Of a stretch of DNA of 30,548 nt, positions 1-12,000 are shown piece after piece (the stretch's first letter is position 1; the number at the start of each line of letters is the position of its first letter). A program made the position numbers and the translations under genes. The stretch covers positions 1 through 30,548 of the forward strand of contig JAANBB010000462.1 of NCBI GenBank assembly GCA_014621425.1, written 5' to 3'. Source of the DNA: Cylindrodendrum hubeiense (Eukaryota > Ascomycota > Sordariomycetes > Hypocreales > Nectriaceae). The notes beneath the pieces are model-generated. The model searched no databases and had not been told where the DNA came from. It worked only from the letters and a program-made list of their open reading frames with translations.

Positions 1-3000
1 CGTGGTTGTCGTGGTTGTCGCACTGCTAGTGCTACTGCTTGTCGTAGGCGAAGTTGTACTAGGACTCGTGGTGCTTGAACTCGTACTTGTGCTGGTAGCT
101 GTGCTTGTTGTACTGCTGGTAGTAGTGCTGGTTGTACTGCTAGTGGGCGATGCCGTTGACGTAGTTGTGCTACTAGTGCTACTGCTTGTTGTGGATGTTG
201 TACTGGTGCTGGTCGTGCTACTTGTTGTGCTACTCGATGTTGATGTAGTTGTACTGCTAGTAGTGGTGCTAGTTGATGAAGTAGATGTGCTCGACGAAGT
301 TGTTGATGAAATTGTGCTACTACTCGTGCTGCTACTCGTAGTGGATGTTGTCGAGCTGGTGATACTGCTGCTTGACGTTGATGTAGTAGATGTTGTTGTG
401 CTGCTATCACTGCTGCTTGTTGTAGACACAGTTGTGCTGCTAGGTATGCTGCTCGTAGTGCTTGTGCTGCTCGTAGTGCTGGTACTCGTAGTAGATGTTG
501 TCGAACTGCTGCTAGTTGTGCTGCTTGTACTACTTGTGCTAGACGTGGTGCTGGTACTCGTGCTACTCGTTGTTGATGTAGTAGATGTTGTCGTGCTACT
601 ACTCGTAGTAGACGTTGTCGTACTGCTACTAGTTGTGCTGATATCACTGCTGCTAGTCGTACTGCTCGTAGTGCTAGTACTCGTAGTAGATGTTGTCGAA
701 CTGCTGCTAGTTGTGCTGCTTGTACTACTTGTGCTAGACGTAGTGCTGGTACTCGTGCTAGACGTGGTGCTGGTACTCGTGCTGCTCGTTGTTGTTGTAG
801 TAGATGTTGTCGTGCTGCTTGTAGTAGAAGTTGTCGAACTGCTGCTAGTCGTGCTGCTATCACTGCTACTAGTGGTGCTACTCGTAGTGCTTGTGCTACT
901 CGTCGTCGTTGATGTAGTAGATGTTGCTGTGCTGCTATCACTGCTACTTGATGTAGATACAGTTTTGCTAGTCGTGATACTACTCGTGCTACTAGTCGTA
1001 ATGCTCGTTGTAGATTCAGTAGGTGTCGTAGACGTTGTTGAGCTGCTGCTAGTCGAGCCAGTGGTGCTACTGCTAGTTGTGCTAATTGGGCTGGTACTAG
1101 TGGTGCTGGTTGAGGACGATGATGAGGTAGGCAAGGTAAGTGAAGGAGTAGCACTGCTACTGGTGGTCGATTCTGTCGTGCTACTGCTTGAAGTAGACGT
1201 AGTAGATGTTGTTATGCTGCTATCAGTACTGCTTGTTGTGGATGTAGTTGTGCTACTAGTGCTACTAGTGCTACTAGTTGTGCTGCTCGTCGTCGATGTA
1301 GTTGAGCTGCTACTGGTGGTACTTGTTGCAGATGCCGTGGTACTAGTAGTACTACTACTAGGCTCAGTTGTACTGCTACTTGTCGTAGTGCTGCTACTTG
1401 TCGTAGTGCTGCTAGTACTGCTAAGCTCAGTGGTAGTGCTGCTGCTGCTACTCGTACTGCTGCTCGTAGTGCTACTTGTGGTCGTAACCCCATCTGCAGT
1501 ACTACTCGTAGAAGAAGTAGTTATGCCACTGCTTGTTTCAATGCTGCTCGTAGTGCTACTGCTTGTAGCTATAGGCTCATCTAGGGTGCTACTTGTGGAC
1601 GACGCAGTTGTGCTGCTACTCGTCATAGTGCTGCTTGTAATACTCTCTGGAGAGATAGTGGCGCTACTACTCGTACTTGTGGACTGATCCGTGCTTGTAC
1701 TCGTAGAGGACGTAGCTATGCTACTGCTTGTAACAGAGGTAGTTGTACTGCTAGTAGTGCTGCTAGTAGTGCTGCTAGTAGTGCTGCTAGTAGTGCTGCT
1801 AGTAGTAGCCTCATTTGTAGATGAGGAAATTGTGCTAGTGCTGGTTGCGATACTACTACTTGCGGTAGACGTGGTTGTCTCGCTGCTAGTCACGCTACTT
1901 GTAGTATCATCACTTGTAGTGGTGCTGCTTGCAAGAAAAGAGGTTGTGCTGCTAGTCGCGCTGCTTGTCGCACTGCTTGTAATATACTCACTTGTAGTGA
2001 TGCTGCTCGAAGAAGAGGACACTGTGCTGGTACTAGTCGTGCTGCTAGTAGTATCTTCACTTGTAGTAGTACTGCTTCCGGGAGAAGAGGTTGTGCTGTT
2101 AGTCTCGCTCCTTGTCATATCCTCACTTGTAGTGGTTCTGCTTGAAGAAGAGGAAGCTGTGCTGGTACTAGTCGTGCTGCTAATGGTATCCTCACTTGTA
2201 GTAGTCGTGCTGTTCGTAATTTCCTCACTTGTCATGCTGCTGTTTGCAGAAGAGGAAGTTGTGCTGGTACCAGTCGTACTACTAGTCGGTTCGGCTGCAG
2301 TACTGCTAGTAGTAGGCGTAATTGTCTCACTGCTTGTCTCGGAAGTGGTCGTGGGGCTACTAGAGGAAGATATTGTAGTAGACGTAACCGCGCTACTGCT
2401 AGTTGGCTCAACCGTTGCGCTACTCGTCGTGGTAGCTGCAGTTGTGCTGATGCTACTCGTGCTGTCGCTTGCAAGCTCACTCGTGGTGCTGTCGCTACTT
2501 GTAGACTGGTCTGTGGTGCTGCTAGTAGATGGGATTGCGTTACTGTTGCTGGTTTGAGACATGCTGCTACTGGTGGCTTGATTTGAGGACTGGCTGCTGT
2601 TGGATTCCTCGCTCGTGCTACTGGTAGTCTCAGAATCACTACTATTGTCGATTTGAACATTGCTGCTGCTGCTGCTAGTCGTCTCAAGTAATGACTGAGA
2701 TGTGCTACTACTCTCGCTTGAACCGGTGTCGCTTGATGTACTGATCTCGGTACCTTCGCTGCTGGTAGTGCTTGTTGTCTGGCCTTCGATGCTTACACTG
2801 CTCTGAATTGTGCTGTCACTGCTAGTGCTCGTTACGGTACTCGTAGAGAAGCTCGTAGGGGCCTCTAATATGGATGTTGAAGTTTCACTAGTGGATGAAT
2901 CGCTGCTTGGCGAGGGAGTGTTGAGAGTTGAAGTAGAGGAGTCTGACGAAACAAAGACACTTTCCGTAGAGGAGGAACTCTCCATCGCCAGTGTGCTTTC

Positions 3001-6000
3001 AATTGTCGACGCGCTCTGGGATGTAGAGAACGATTCGGTCTGGGACGTAGAGAACGAGTCGGTCTCAGAAATCGAATTATCTTGCACCTCCGACGTAGAC
3101 ATGAAATCTGAGGTTGAACTCCCCGAGGTCCTGGTTATAAAACTTGTGTCGGGAATCGTGAGCGTTGAGGTGCTTGAAGTGACAGTATCTTGGGTGGATT
3201 CCATGTCATCTGACTCGGTCGATGAAGATGTTGTCTTAACCTCGATCGTCGATTCTTCCGAAGTGGTTGTCCTTTGCATTGTAATAAAGGTACTCGTTGG
3301 TACTGTCAGCCAAGTGGAGCTTGAGGTAGAGGTTATTTCTGCTGTTGAAGTCTCGTCAGATTGACTGCTTTGAGTTTCTATCGACGAGGACGATATGTCT
3401 TCGGATATTTGCGAACTTGATTGAGACGTGGTATTATCAAGGATAAGGCTAGTGTCGGAAGCAGAAGTCGAGCTACTGATCTCCGTAATAGTTTCAGCAA
3501 AGCTAGTTTCAACAATAGTACTAGATGTCTCATAGACAGAACTAGAGCTGGTTTCAAAAGCAGATGTAGAAGAGCTAGTTTCAGTGGCTGAATCAGAAAG
3601 ACTGGTCTCAGTATTGGATTCGGAGGAACCGGTGTCCGCAGAGGCTGTAGAATCAGCTGTGGGTGTCGATTCAGGACTCGTCTGAGTATTCAAGGTCGAA
3701 GATGACTCGGTCTGAGACGTGCCATTCGTAGATTCCTGATCCTCCGTCGTGTTTGATGTGTCAAGTGATTCAGTAGCCTCAGTCGATGTCATATCTAGAG
3801 TCTCCGTAGTCTGAGAGGTCTCCATCGTAATTTCAGACGATTCCGTAGCTTCGGACGTAATCTCCACCGTATCTGTTACATCAGAGACAGATGTGCTTCT
3901 TATGCTGGTTCTCAATGTCGAATCAATACTGGCTGACGTAGTATCAGAACTGAAGCTGTTGGACGCAGAGTCAGATGTGGATGATGTGTTCGGAGTTGAT
4001 GTTTCTGTTTTTTCTGAGCTTTGCAAGACTGATGTGCTTAGTGTTGTAGCGCTCTCGTCAGGTGTACTAGTCTGCTCCAATATTGTGTCTTGAGTAGACT
4101 GCTGGTTTGTGGTCTCTTCAGAAGTTTGGTCATCTTGTGAAGTTGATGAATACTGTGGAGTTGTGGCTTTTGAATCAGTCTTTGAAAAGGTGGTCTCAGT
4201 TTCAGACGCCGACTCTGTCTCTGTGGCGGTCCTTGACCTCGTTACAAAAGTACTCTCCGTCTCTGACACTGTCAGCCAAGTAGAAGTTGAAGGTGGCATG
4301 CTCTCTGCAGTAGAACTCTCTTCGGGTTGAGAGCTCTCAGTCACATCTTCAGAAGAAGTGGTGTCCTGTGAGGTTTGATCCGCCGTGGTTGTGCTCTGCG
4401 ATGTTTCTGTAATCTTGACTGAATCCTCTTGGCTTGAAGAGCTCGATACATATTCAGAGGCGCTCGTCTCAGAATTCATGACGTTACTTGATGACTCTGT
4501 GGTTGTTTTCTGTATGGATTCTGCAGTATCGGTTATATCCTGGAACGTCGATATGGTTTCAGTATCCAGCGTAGTGATCTGAGAACTAGTTTCGATGACA
4601 GACTCAGAAAGGCTTGTCTCGGTACTATCTTCAGAACTAGTGTTTGTCGTAGAATCAGATGGGGTGGTGTCAACAAGAGAAGTGGATGAACTTGTGTCAA
4701 GGTTGGAGTTACTCTCTGTAGTGGATTCTGATGTATCCACAGTCGGGGAAGCAGAAGCGATGGTCTCAGAAGCCGAATCGGACAGGTTGGTCTCCGAAAC
4801 AGCATCAGAGCTTGTATTGGCTACAGAATCAGACGAGGTGGTGTCGACAATTGAATTAGATGTGCTCATTTCGTGGCCAGAACTGGTCTCAGTAATGGAT
4901 TCAGAAGCGCTCTCGGTCAGCGAAGCAGAAGGGCTGGACTCAGCAGTAGAGTCAAACAGACTGGTATCGACCGAAGACATAGAAGTAATGGTATCGGATT
5001 CTGAATACGAACTAGTCTCCAAGACAGTTTGCGACGTAGTATCAACAGGAGATGACGTAGTCGTTTCTTCGGTGGACTCAGGGCTGCTGGTATTTGCAAT
5101 TGACTCGATAGTAGAATCAGACATGGGTGTCTCGAGGCCAGAGCTAGATCTGGTCTCGGAAGTAGAGCTGGTCAAATCCTCGGTGCCTGGCTCAGATTCA
5201 GATGTGGTTGTAGATAGAATGTCATCATTGGTAGTTGTTGGATTAGATTCACTTGGAGTCGCTTCCGCGCTGGTAGTTGAGTCATTCCCTGTTTCATTTG
5301 ATGAAGTGACGTTGTTGGTCTGATCAGATGATGTGCTTGGACTTCCAGTTTCTGGAGTGGTTGTAGTCGGCTCCTCGATACTTGCGGGTTCGGTGCCTGT
5401 GCCCTCACTGTTCGTTTGCTGCGCGGTTGAACCCGGGCTGCTATGATCTTGAGCAGTCGTCTCCACGGAGCTCGTACTCGGCTCCTCTGTCTCTACACTG
5501 GTATCCTGACTGGCAAGAGGTGTAGTTGAACTACTAGATGAGGATCCTTCAGTTGTTGGCTGTACCGTAGGATCGTCCGTGCTAGAGGCTTCCATCGTTG
5601 TTCCCGCAGAATCAGACGAGCTGGTCTCGGTGGCAGGATCGGAAGATCCAATCACAGAAACTGAATCGAAGGAAGCGCTTGTCTCAATCTCAGTAGTCGC
5701 ATCTGTAGCCAAGGAAATAGAAATCGTGTTCTCTGCGCTTGTGCTCTCCGTTGTCGATTCTTCTGTTCCCGTCTCCTGACTTGTCGGCTCGGTGTTTGAG
5801 CTTTCGGATGAGGGTTGCTCGTCTGTAGACTGCAGGGAAGTCCCTTGCGTGCTAGAAATATTCGTGGTTGTTGTTCCAGTTTCTGTTTCTTCCACTTGGG
5901 CTGAGGCATCTTGTTCAGTCGTTGTGACAGTTGGACTTTGGGTATCCGTGGTCATCGTCTCGCTTTCGCTCTCTGAGCCTGTCGACGAGGATCCGCTGCT

Positions 6001-9000
6001 GCTTTCATCGGTTGGTGAAGAGTTGTTACTCTCAGTTACTGTTGGGGTTGACGTGTCTCCTGAAGTTTCGTCTGTTGTCAGGACTCCGGTTGTAGTGTCC
6101 ATATCTGTGCTTGTCTCGATGTCTGCGGTTTCTCTTGTAGTGTCCGACTCAACACTTGTCTCATCGCTTGCGGTTGCTGCTGTATTTTCCGACTGGGTAC
6201 TTGTCCCGGTACTCGTGACCCAAATTGGAGTACCACTACTTGTGTTATTTGGTGTTGAAGAACTCTCATTTCTAGTCTCTGATGAATTTTCATCGGTCCT
6301 GGTTGACGTCCCGCTTTCAGCCTCAGCCTCGGTCGACGATCCAACGATGCTGATGTCACCTGAAGCAGAAGAGTCCTCTGTAGATGAGGGCTCATAGGAT
6401 GTTCCATCTGAACTTAGTTCCGTTGATGGCAGATTCGAAGATGGAGTCTCATTTCCTGTTTCTGTCGAGCTGTATCCAGTCGAGGCGTCTTCAGTGCTAA
6501 CAGATGTCTCAGTTTCGGTCTCTTCGAATGATGAGACTGTAGTCCCCGTTTCCTGACTAGTGACTATAGATGTGGATGTCTCTATACGATCACTTTCGCT
6601 AGTGCTCTGTTGAGCAGTTGATGTTTCATTTGATGTGGACTCGGTATCCTGCGACGTGGGTTCCTGGGTACCAGTTGTCTGTTGCGTACTGCTTTGGTCT
6701 GTAGCTGTCGTGCTTTCATCTGCAGTCGTTTGAGGCGTCTTGGTTTCATCAGTCATAGAATCATCGGTCGCAGACTGATCAGTTGATTGCCCACTGCCTT
6801 CAGACTGGCCGGTGGATGATGTATCAACGCCCTCTGTCGTGTCATTCTGAGTGGTGGCGCTGGTCATTTCGGTCAACTGCGTAGACGTGGTGCCTTCAGT
6901 GGTTTCAGTTGCTTGCTGACCGCTTGAGCTTGAGTCTTTTGTTGTCTCAGCACCAGTCGTGCTCGTTTCTGTAGCATCGCTACCAGATGCTGTAGTTTGG
7001 GCTGAATCTGTCGACTCACTAAAACTCGTACTGTCTTGAGTCAGGTCCACGCTGCTTGTCCCAACACTCTGTTCTGTTGATTCAGTACTATCTCCAGATT
7101 CACTGCCTGATGTACTGTCTTGGTCGGTAACCGTTGCGATACTGATTGATGCGGTTTCTTGGCTTGACTGAGAGGATTCACTAGCCTGGGTGGACTCCAT
7201 AGCTTCGCTTGAAGTAGTGACGGTCTGGGTTGCCTCAGTGCTTTCGGTTGGCGCTGTACTCTCCACGGTACCCTCTGTGACTTCGCTTGACACGGTGCTA
7301 TCTGCAGTTGACTCGGGCAGACTGGAAGTTGTGCCCTCCTGTGCTGATTCGGTGCTTTCCTCCGAGGTGCTGGTCTCATGAGCTGTCCCAGAGCTCTCAG
7401 TTGGCAAGGAGTTACTCAAAGTTGACTCCTCAACTTGGCTCGAAGTTATCTCTTCGGTAGTCCCAACACCTGTAATACTGTCCTCTGTTGTTAGGCCACT
7501 TTGAGTGAGACTAAATGTGTCCTCTGTTGACTCGGTCTCATTCTCAGTAGCCAAACCCGTTGATGTGTCTTTGGGAATGGAGTTGACACTTTCGGTAGAT
7601 GTATTGATGCCCGTGGTTGACTCATCGGTCTGACTCCAGCTTGTGTTTTCAGTGGACTCGGTATACTTGGAGGGCTCGCTGGACCCAGCAACTGTAATAC
7701 TGTTCTCTGTTTTCGAGCCGCTCTGAGTGGGACTAGATATATCCTCTGTTGACTCAGTCTCAGTCTTAGTCTCAGTAGCTAAACCAGTTGATGTGTCTTC
7801 GGTAGTAGAGTTTGCAATCTCGGTTGATGTATCAGTACTCATGCTTAATCCCTCACTCTGACTTGAGGTCGCCCCCTCAGTGGAATCGATGGACTGGGTA
7901 GCCTCAGTAGAGCCAACAGCCGTAATACTATTTTCTGTTGTTGGGCTACTCTGGGTGGGACTGTATGTGGCTACTACAGACCCTGTTGACTCAGTCTCAG
8001 TCTCAGTTCCAGTCGCCAAACCAGTTGATTTGTCTTCAGAAGTAGAGTTTACACTCTCAGTCGATATATCACTGCCCATAGTCGACTCCTCAGTCTGACT
8101 TGAGATCGTGTTCTCGGTGGACTCGGGAGACTCAGTGGACTGGGTAGCCTCGGTAGAGCCAACAGCCGTAATACCATCTTCTGTTGTTGAGCTGCTCTGG
8201 GTGGAACTGGGCGTGGCCATTACAGACCCTGTTGACTCAGTATCGGTCTCAGTAATGAACCCCGTTGATGAGTATTCGGACCCAGAGTTTTGACTCTTGG
8301 TTGAGGTATTGCTTCCCGTAGTTGACTCCTCAGTTTGATTCGAGGTCGTGTTCTCAGTGGACTCGGTAGTCTCAGTGGACTCGGTAGTCTCAGTAGATCC
8401 AACAGCCGTAATACTGTCTTCTGTTGTTAGGCCACTCTGGGTGGGACTGGATGTGGCCATTATAGGCCCTGTAGACTCAGTGCCAGTGTCAGTAGCCAAG
8501 CCGGTTGATGTGTCTTCTGAACTAGAATTTGGACTCTCGGTTGAGGTATTGCTACCCGTGCTTGACTCCTCGGCCTGACTCGACGCTGTCTTTTCGATGG
8601 ACTCACTGGCTCTGGTAGTTTCCGACGATATCCCGGTGTCCTGGGTTGTTTGGTCACTCTGGGTCGGGTTGGTCGTTTCTCCAACTGACTCCGTGTCAGT
8701 TTCGGTAGTCGATGATGTTACTGAGACTTCCGAGCTAGACTCTGCACTCTCAATCACACTTGATCCCTCGGGTTGGCCAGAATTAGTGGCGGATTCGGTA
8801 TTCTCACTCGACACGGGACTCCTCGAGGTTGAATATTCAGTCTGACTAGTAGTTGCACTACCGTAAGTAGAATCAGTAGCCCCAGTACTGTTTTGAGTCG
8901 TTTCTTCTAGGCTCCCATTGGGCGTGATCTCATCTTCAGAAGATGTGCTCTCGATCGACACGGCGGTTTCTAGGCTTGTTGCTTCACTTTCAGTAAGAGG

Positions 9001-12000
9001 AGTGGTAGCGCCTGTGGACCCACTCAGAGTGGTGCTTTCCGCTGTAAGCCCAGTGGCATCATTTGAAACTGTGCTGTCCTGACTCGTTCCTTCGCTTGCA
9101 GTCATAGGATTTATTGACCCGGTAGTGCCAACAGTCCCTGGTGTCTCACTCAGAGTCGTAGTTCCCACTCCAGATTCAGTAACCTCGGTTGAGATTGTGT
9201 TTTCCTGACTCGCTTCTACACTTGTTGTTGCAGGATTCATGGACCCAGTTGCGGTATCAGTCCTTGTCGTCTCGCTTGAAGTTTTGCTTTCCAATTCAGT
9301 TCCAGTGGCTTCATTCGAATCTGTGCTGGCTGTGCTGGCCTGACTTGCTTCATCGCTCGCTGTCACGGGATTTATCGTTCCGGTTGAGTCAATGCTTCCA
9401 GTCAGATCAGTTTTCGCAGTGCTCTCCTTGTCCGCTCCAGTGGCCTCGCTTGATGTCGTGGTCTCTTGGTTTGTAACTTCACTTTCAGTAAGAGAGGTGT
9501 TCGTCTCAGTTGACTCAATGCCCTCGGTCGTTGTCTCGCTTTTTACAGTGCTGATCTCGCTAGACTCTACAGTCTCGCTACTACTCTCGGCGGGTCCTTC
9601 TTCAGATGCAGTTGTAGTCTGGGTAGAAAATGTCTGGACTGATGATGTGTCCAATTCCATTGTCGATTTTTCCGTCACGGTTTGTGTCATGTCAGTGTTC
9701 GTGGTGCTGCTTTCTTGCGTCGCTACGCTAATGCCCTCCGTACTTTCCTCGCCAGTTGTAGTGGAAGATACTCCCTGTGTTGACTCACTGGTGGCAAATT
9801 CGGTGTCTGTGGTTCCACTCAGCTCTTCAGTCGTTGATTTCATATCATCACTAATTCCGGTAGTGGGAGTGACAGATGCTACGCTTTCGTATTGGCTGCT
9901 CGTAGACGTATCGCTGCCAGGACTGGTTTCGATACTTGGGGTGGCTGTGGAGAGCTCTTCGCTGCCTTGCGTGCCACTGGTAGGCATTTTGGTGGCCGTG
10001 GTGCTTTCTCCTCCTTCACTGCGCGTTGTCATAGATGAATCGCCTTCCTGTTGAGTGCTCGGAGGACTTGTGCTCAATCCCGCACCCTGGGTTTCATCTG
10101 AGGTCGGTTCCGTCATAATACTTTCTCCTGATGAGCTGACACTGTCGGTTTCCGTAAAGCTGCTTGTGTCGTCTGGACTTTTCCCTGTGCTTTCTTGCGT
10201 TGTCGTCTCTTCAGTTTGAATGTTTGTACTGTCCTCGGTAGTTCTAGTTGAAGAGTTATCTTGCGAGGTCTCTGTCGGTTGCATTTGAGATGTATCTGCG
10301 TTACTGGCCGATGTGCTTTCTGCGGTTGACTCTATGTTCTGACCAGTAGATGTAGTGTTTTCGGAAGTTCTGGATCCAGTCGTACTAGTTTCAATTGACT
10401 CTTCTTGGGTAGTAGAATGACCTTCCGGGATGGAATCCGTCGTCGATTGGAGAGTTCCCGTTGCATTTGAAATTTCTTCTGTGCTTCCACCTAGAGCGGT
10501 GCTATCTTCGGAGATACTAGTCTCGATTGAAGATTGTTCAGAGTTTGTAACTTCAGTGCCAGAGGCCGTTGTCTCTTTTGACTGTCCACTTTGCTCGGTC
10601 TGAGAGCCGTTGTCATCGGATGTGGCCGTAGACTCGGTGAGAGATCCTACAATAGATATTGTGTCCGCAGAAGTCGTAGAATTCTCAGTCTCGGTCTCGG
10701 TCTGCACGGTGTTGCTGTCTGTTTCACTAGCTTCTTGAGTCCCAGAACTTGTATAATCGCTGGTGCTCGTGTCCACGCTCATGGATGTTTCTTGAACAGA
10801 TTGGCTTTCGGCAGAGCTTGTTTCCATAGTGTCTGTCGAATCCTCAGTCGACATGCTCGTCGAGTCACTGGCTTGGGGTATTGCGTCGCCTCCGGTGGAC
10901 TCAGTCTGTGTTTCTGACTCCATGGTCTGGCTCTCCGATGTGGCCTGGGTGGTATCACCAGCATTCGTGGTCTCCTGGGTTGGCTGTGGTACCGAGTCAC
11001 TTGACTGACTCGGTCCTATGCTGGTCTGACTTGTCTCGGCTCCCTCGCTCGAAGTATCGCTATTTTCGACAATACTAGTGTCGGCCGTAGTTGATGTCTC
11101 TCTGGCAATGGTCTGCTGATCAGAAACTGTCGCTCCACTGCTAGCGCTTGAAGTTGATTTTGAGCCATCATTTGTCGAGGTGTTTTCCTGATACGACGTC
11201 GTAGTTTGACCAGAATCCGTTTCGAGAGACGTGCTACCTTCGGACTGCTCGGTGGAGCTCACTTCCTGGCTCCACCGAGTGGAAGATGTTTTATCGCTGG
11301 TCGATTTGGTACTTTCCTCACTGTCGGGACTAGTACTAGATGTCTGCTCTGAGTCGCTCTCTGTACCAGCACTAGTTTCTAGGGTCGTGTAAGTTCCATC
11401 AGAGATACTCACGGAGCTCTCATCCATAGCACCTGTCGTGCTCTTTTCCAAAACACTAGTAGTGCTCTCCTCTGAAGTTGTTGTCTCCATATTTCTACCA
11501 GTGGTAGAGGCAGAGTAAGTCTCGTCTGAGAGGCTTCGGGAGCTCCCTTCAGAAATTGTCAAAGTTTCATCCGTCTCACTAGGGGTAATATTGCTCGAGG
11601 TCTCCTGCATCATTGAGGAACTTGTTGTGGGCTCCCCACTCACAGATCCTTCTGTGCTTGAAGCAGTGCTCTCTGCAACTGATGTCCCAGTTTGGCTCAA
11701 GTCGACAGTTTGAGTGGATGTCATGTCTTCTCTTGTCACTGACGTGGTGCTCTGACCTGTGGTTTCCGATTCATCCTCGCCGGTGGACTGAGTCGCTGTG
11801 GATTCACTGCTTGAAGATTCTGCGGTCGTTGTCTGTTGCGTTCCAGGACCGGTAGTACCAACCACACTTATGTCGCTCGAGTCCTCTTGAGTTGTGGACT
11901 CATCTATGATTCTTGTTGACCGTGTGGTATCCTCTGCAACACTAGATTCTTCGCTGCTTGTGGCCACAGGTGTACTATTCGCTGACTCTTGTGTGGAGTA

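Larger units (their letters stand above)
1..2700 (-). repeat. Near-pure Ser/Thr low-complexity tract
   Basis: About 900 residues (5444-6343 of the protein) are almost only Ser and Thr; whole 20-codon lines (for example 481-600) hold nothing else. Ser is mostly AGC/AGT and Thr is ACA/ACC/ACG/ACT, whereas the stalk upstream uses many TCN and GAG/GAA codons. The coding strand is strongly depleted in T. Rare Ile, Val, Glu, Asp, Pro and Gln interrupt the tract, more often after about 1800. Confidence 0.9.

Noticed and set aside
2..2557. Plus-strand open frames of 561 and 288 residues rich in Val and Leu
   Set aside because: They are the antisense of Ser/Thr codons (AGC, ACT, ACA and so on read as Leu/Val on the other strand). 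They have no domain, begin at GTG or ATG arbitrarily, and lie opposite the signal-peptide-bearing frame.
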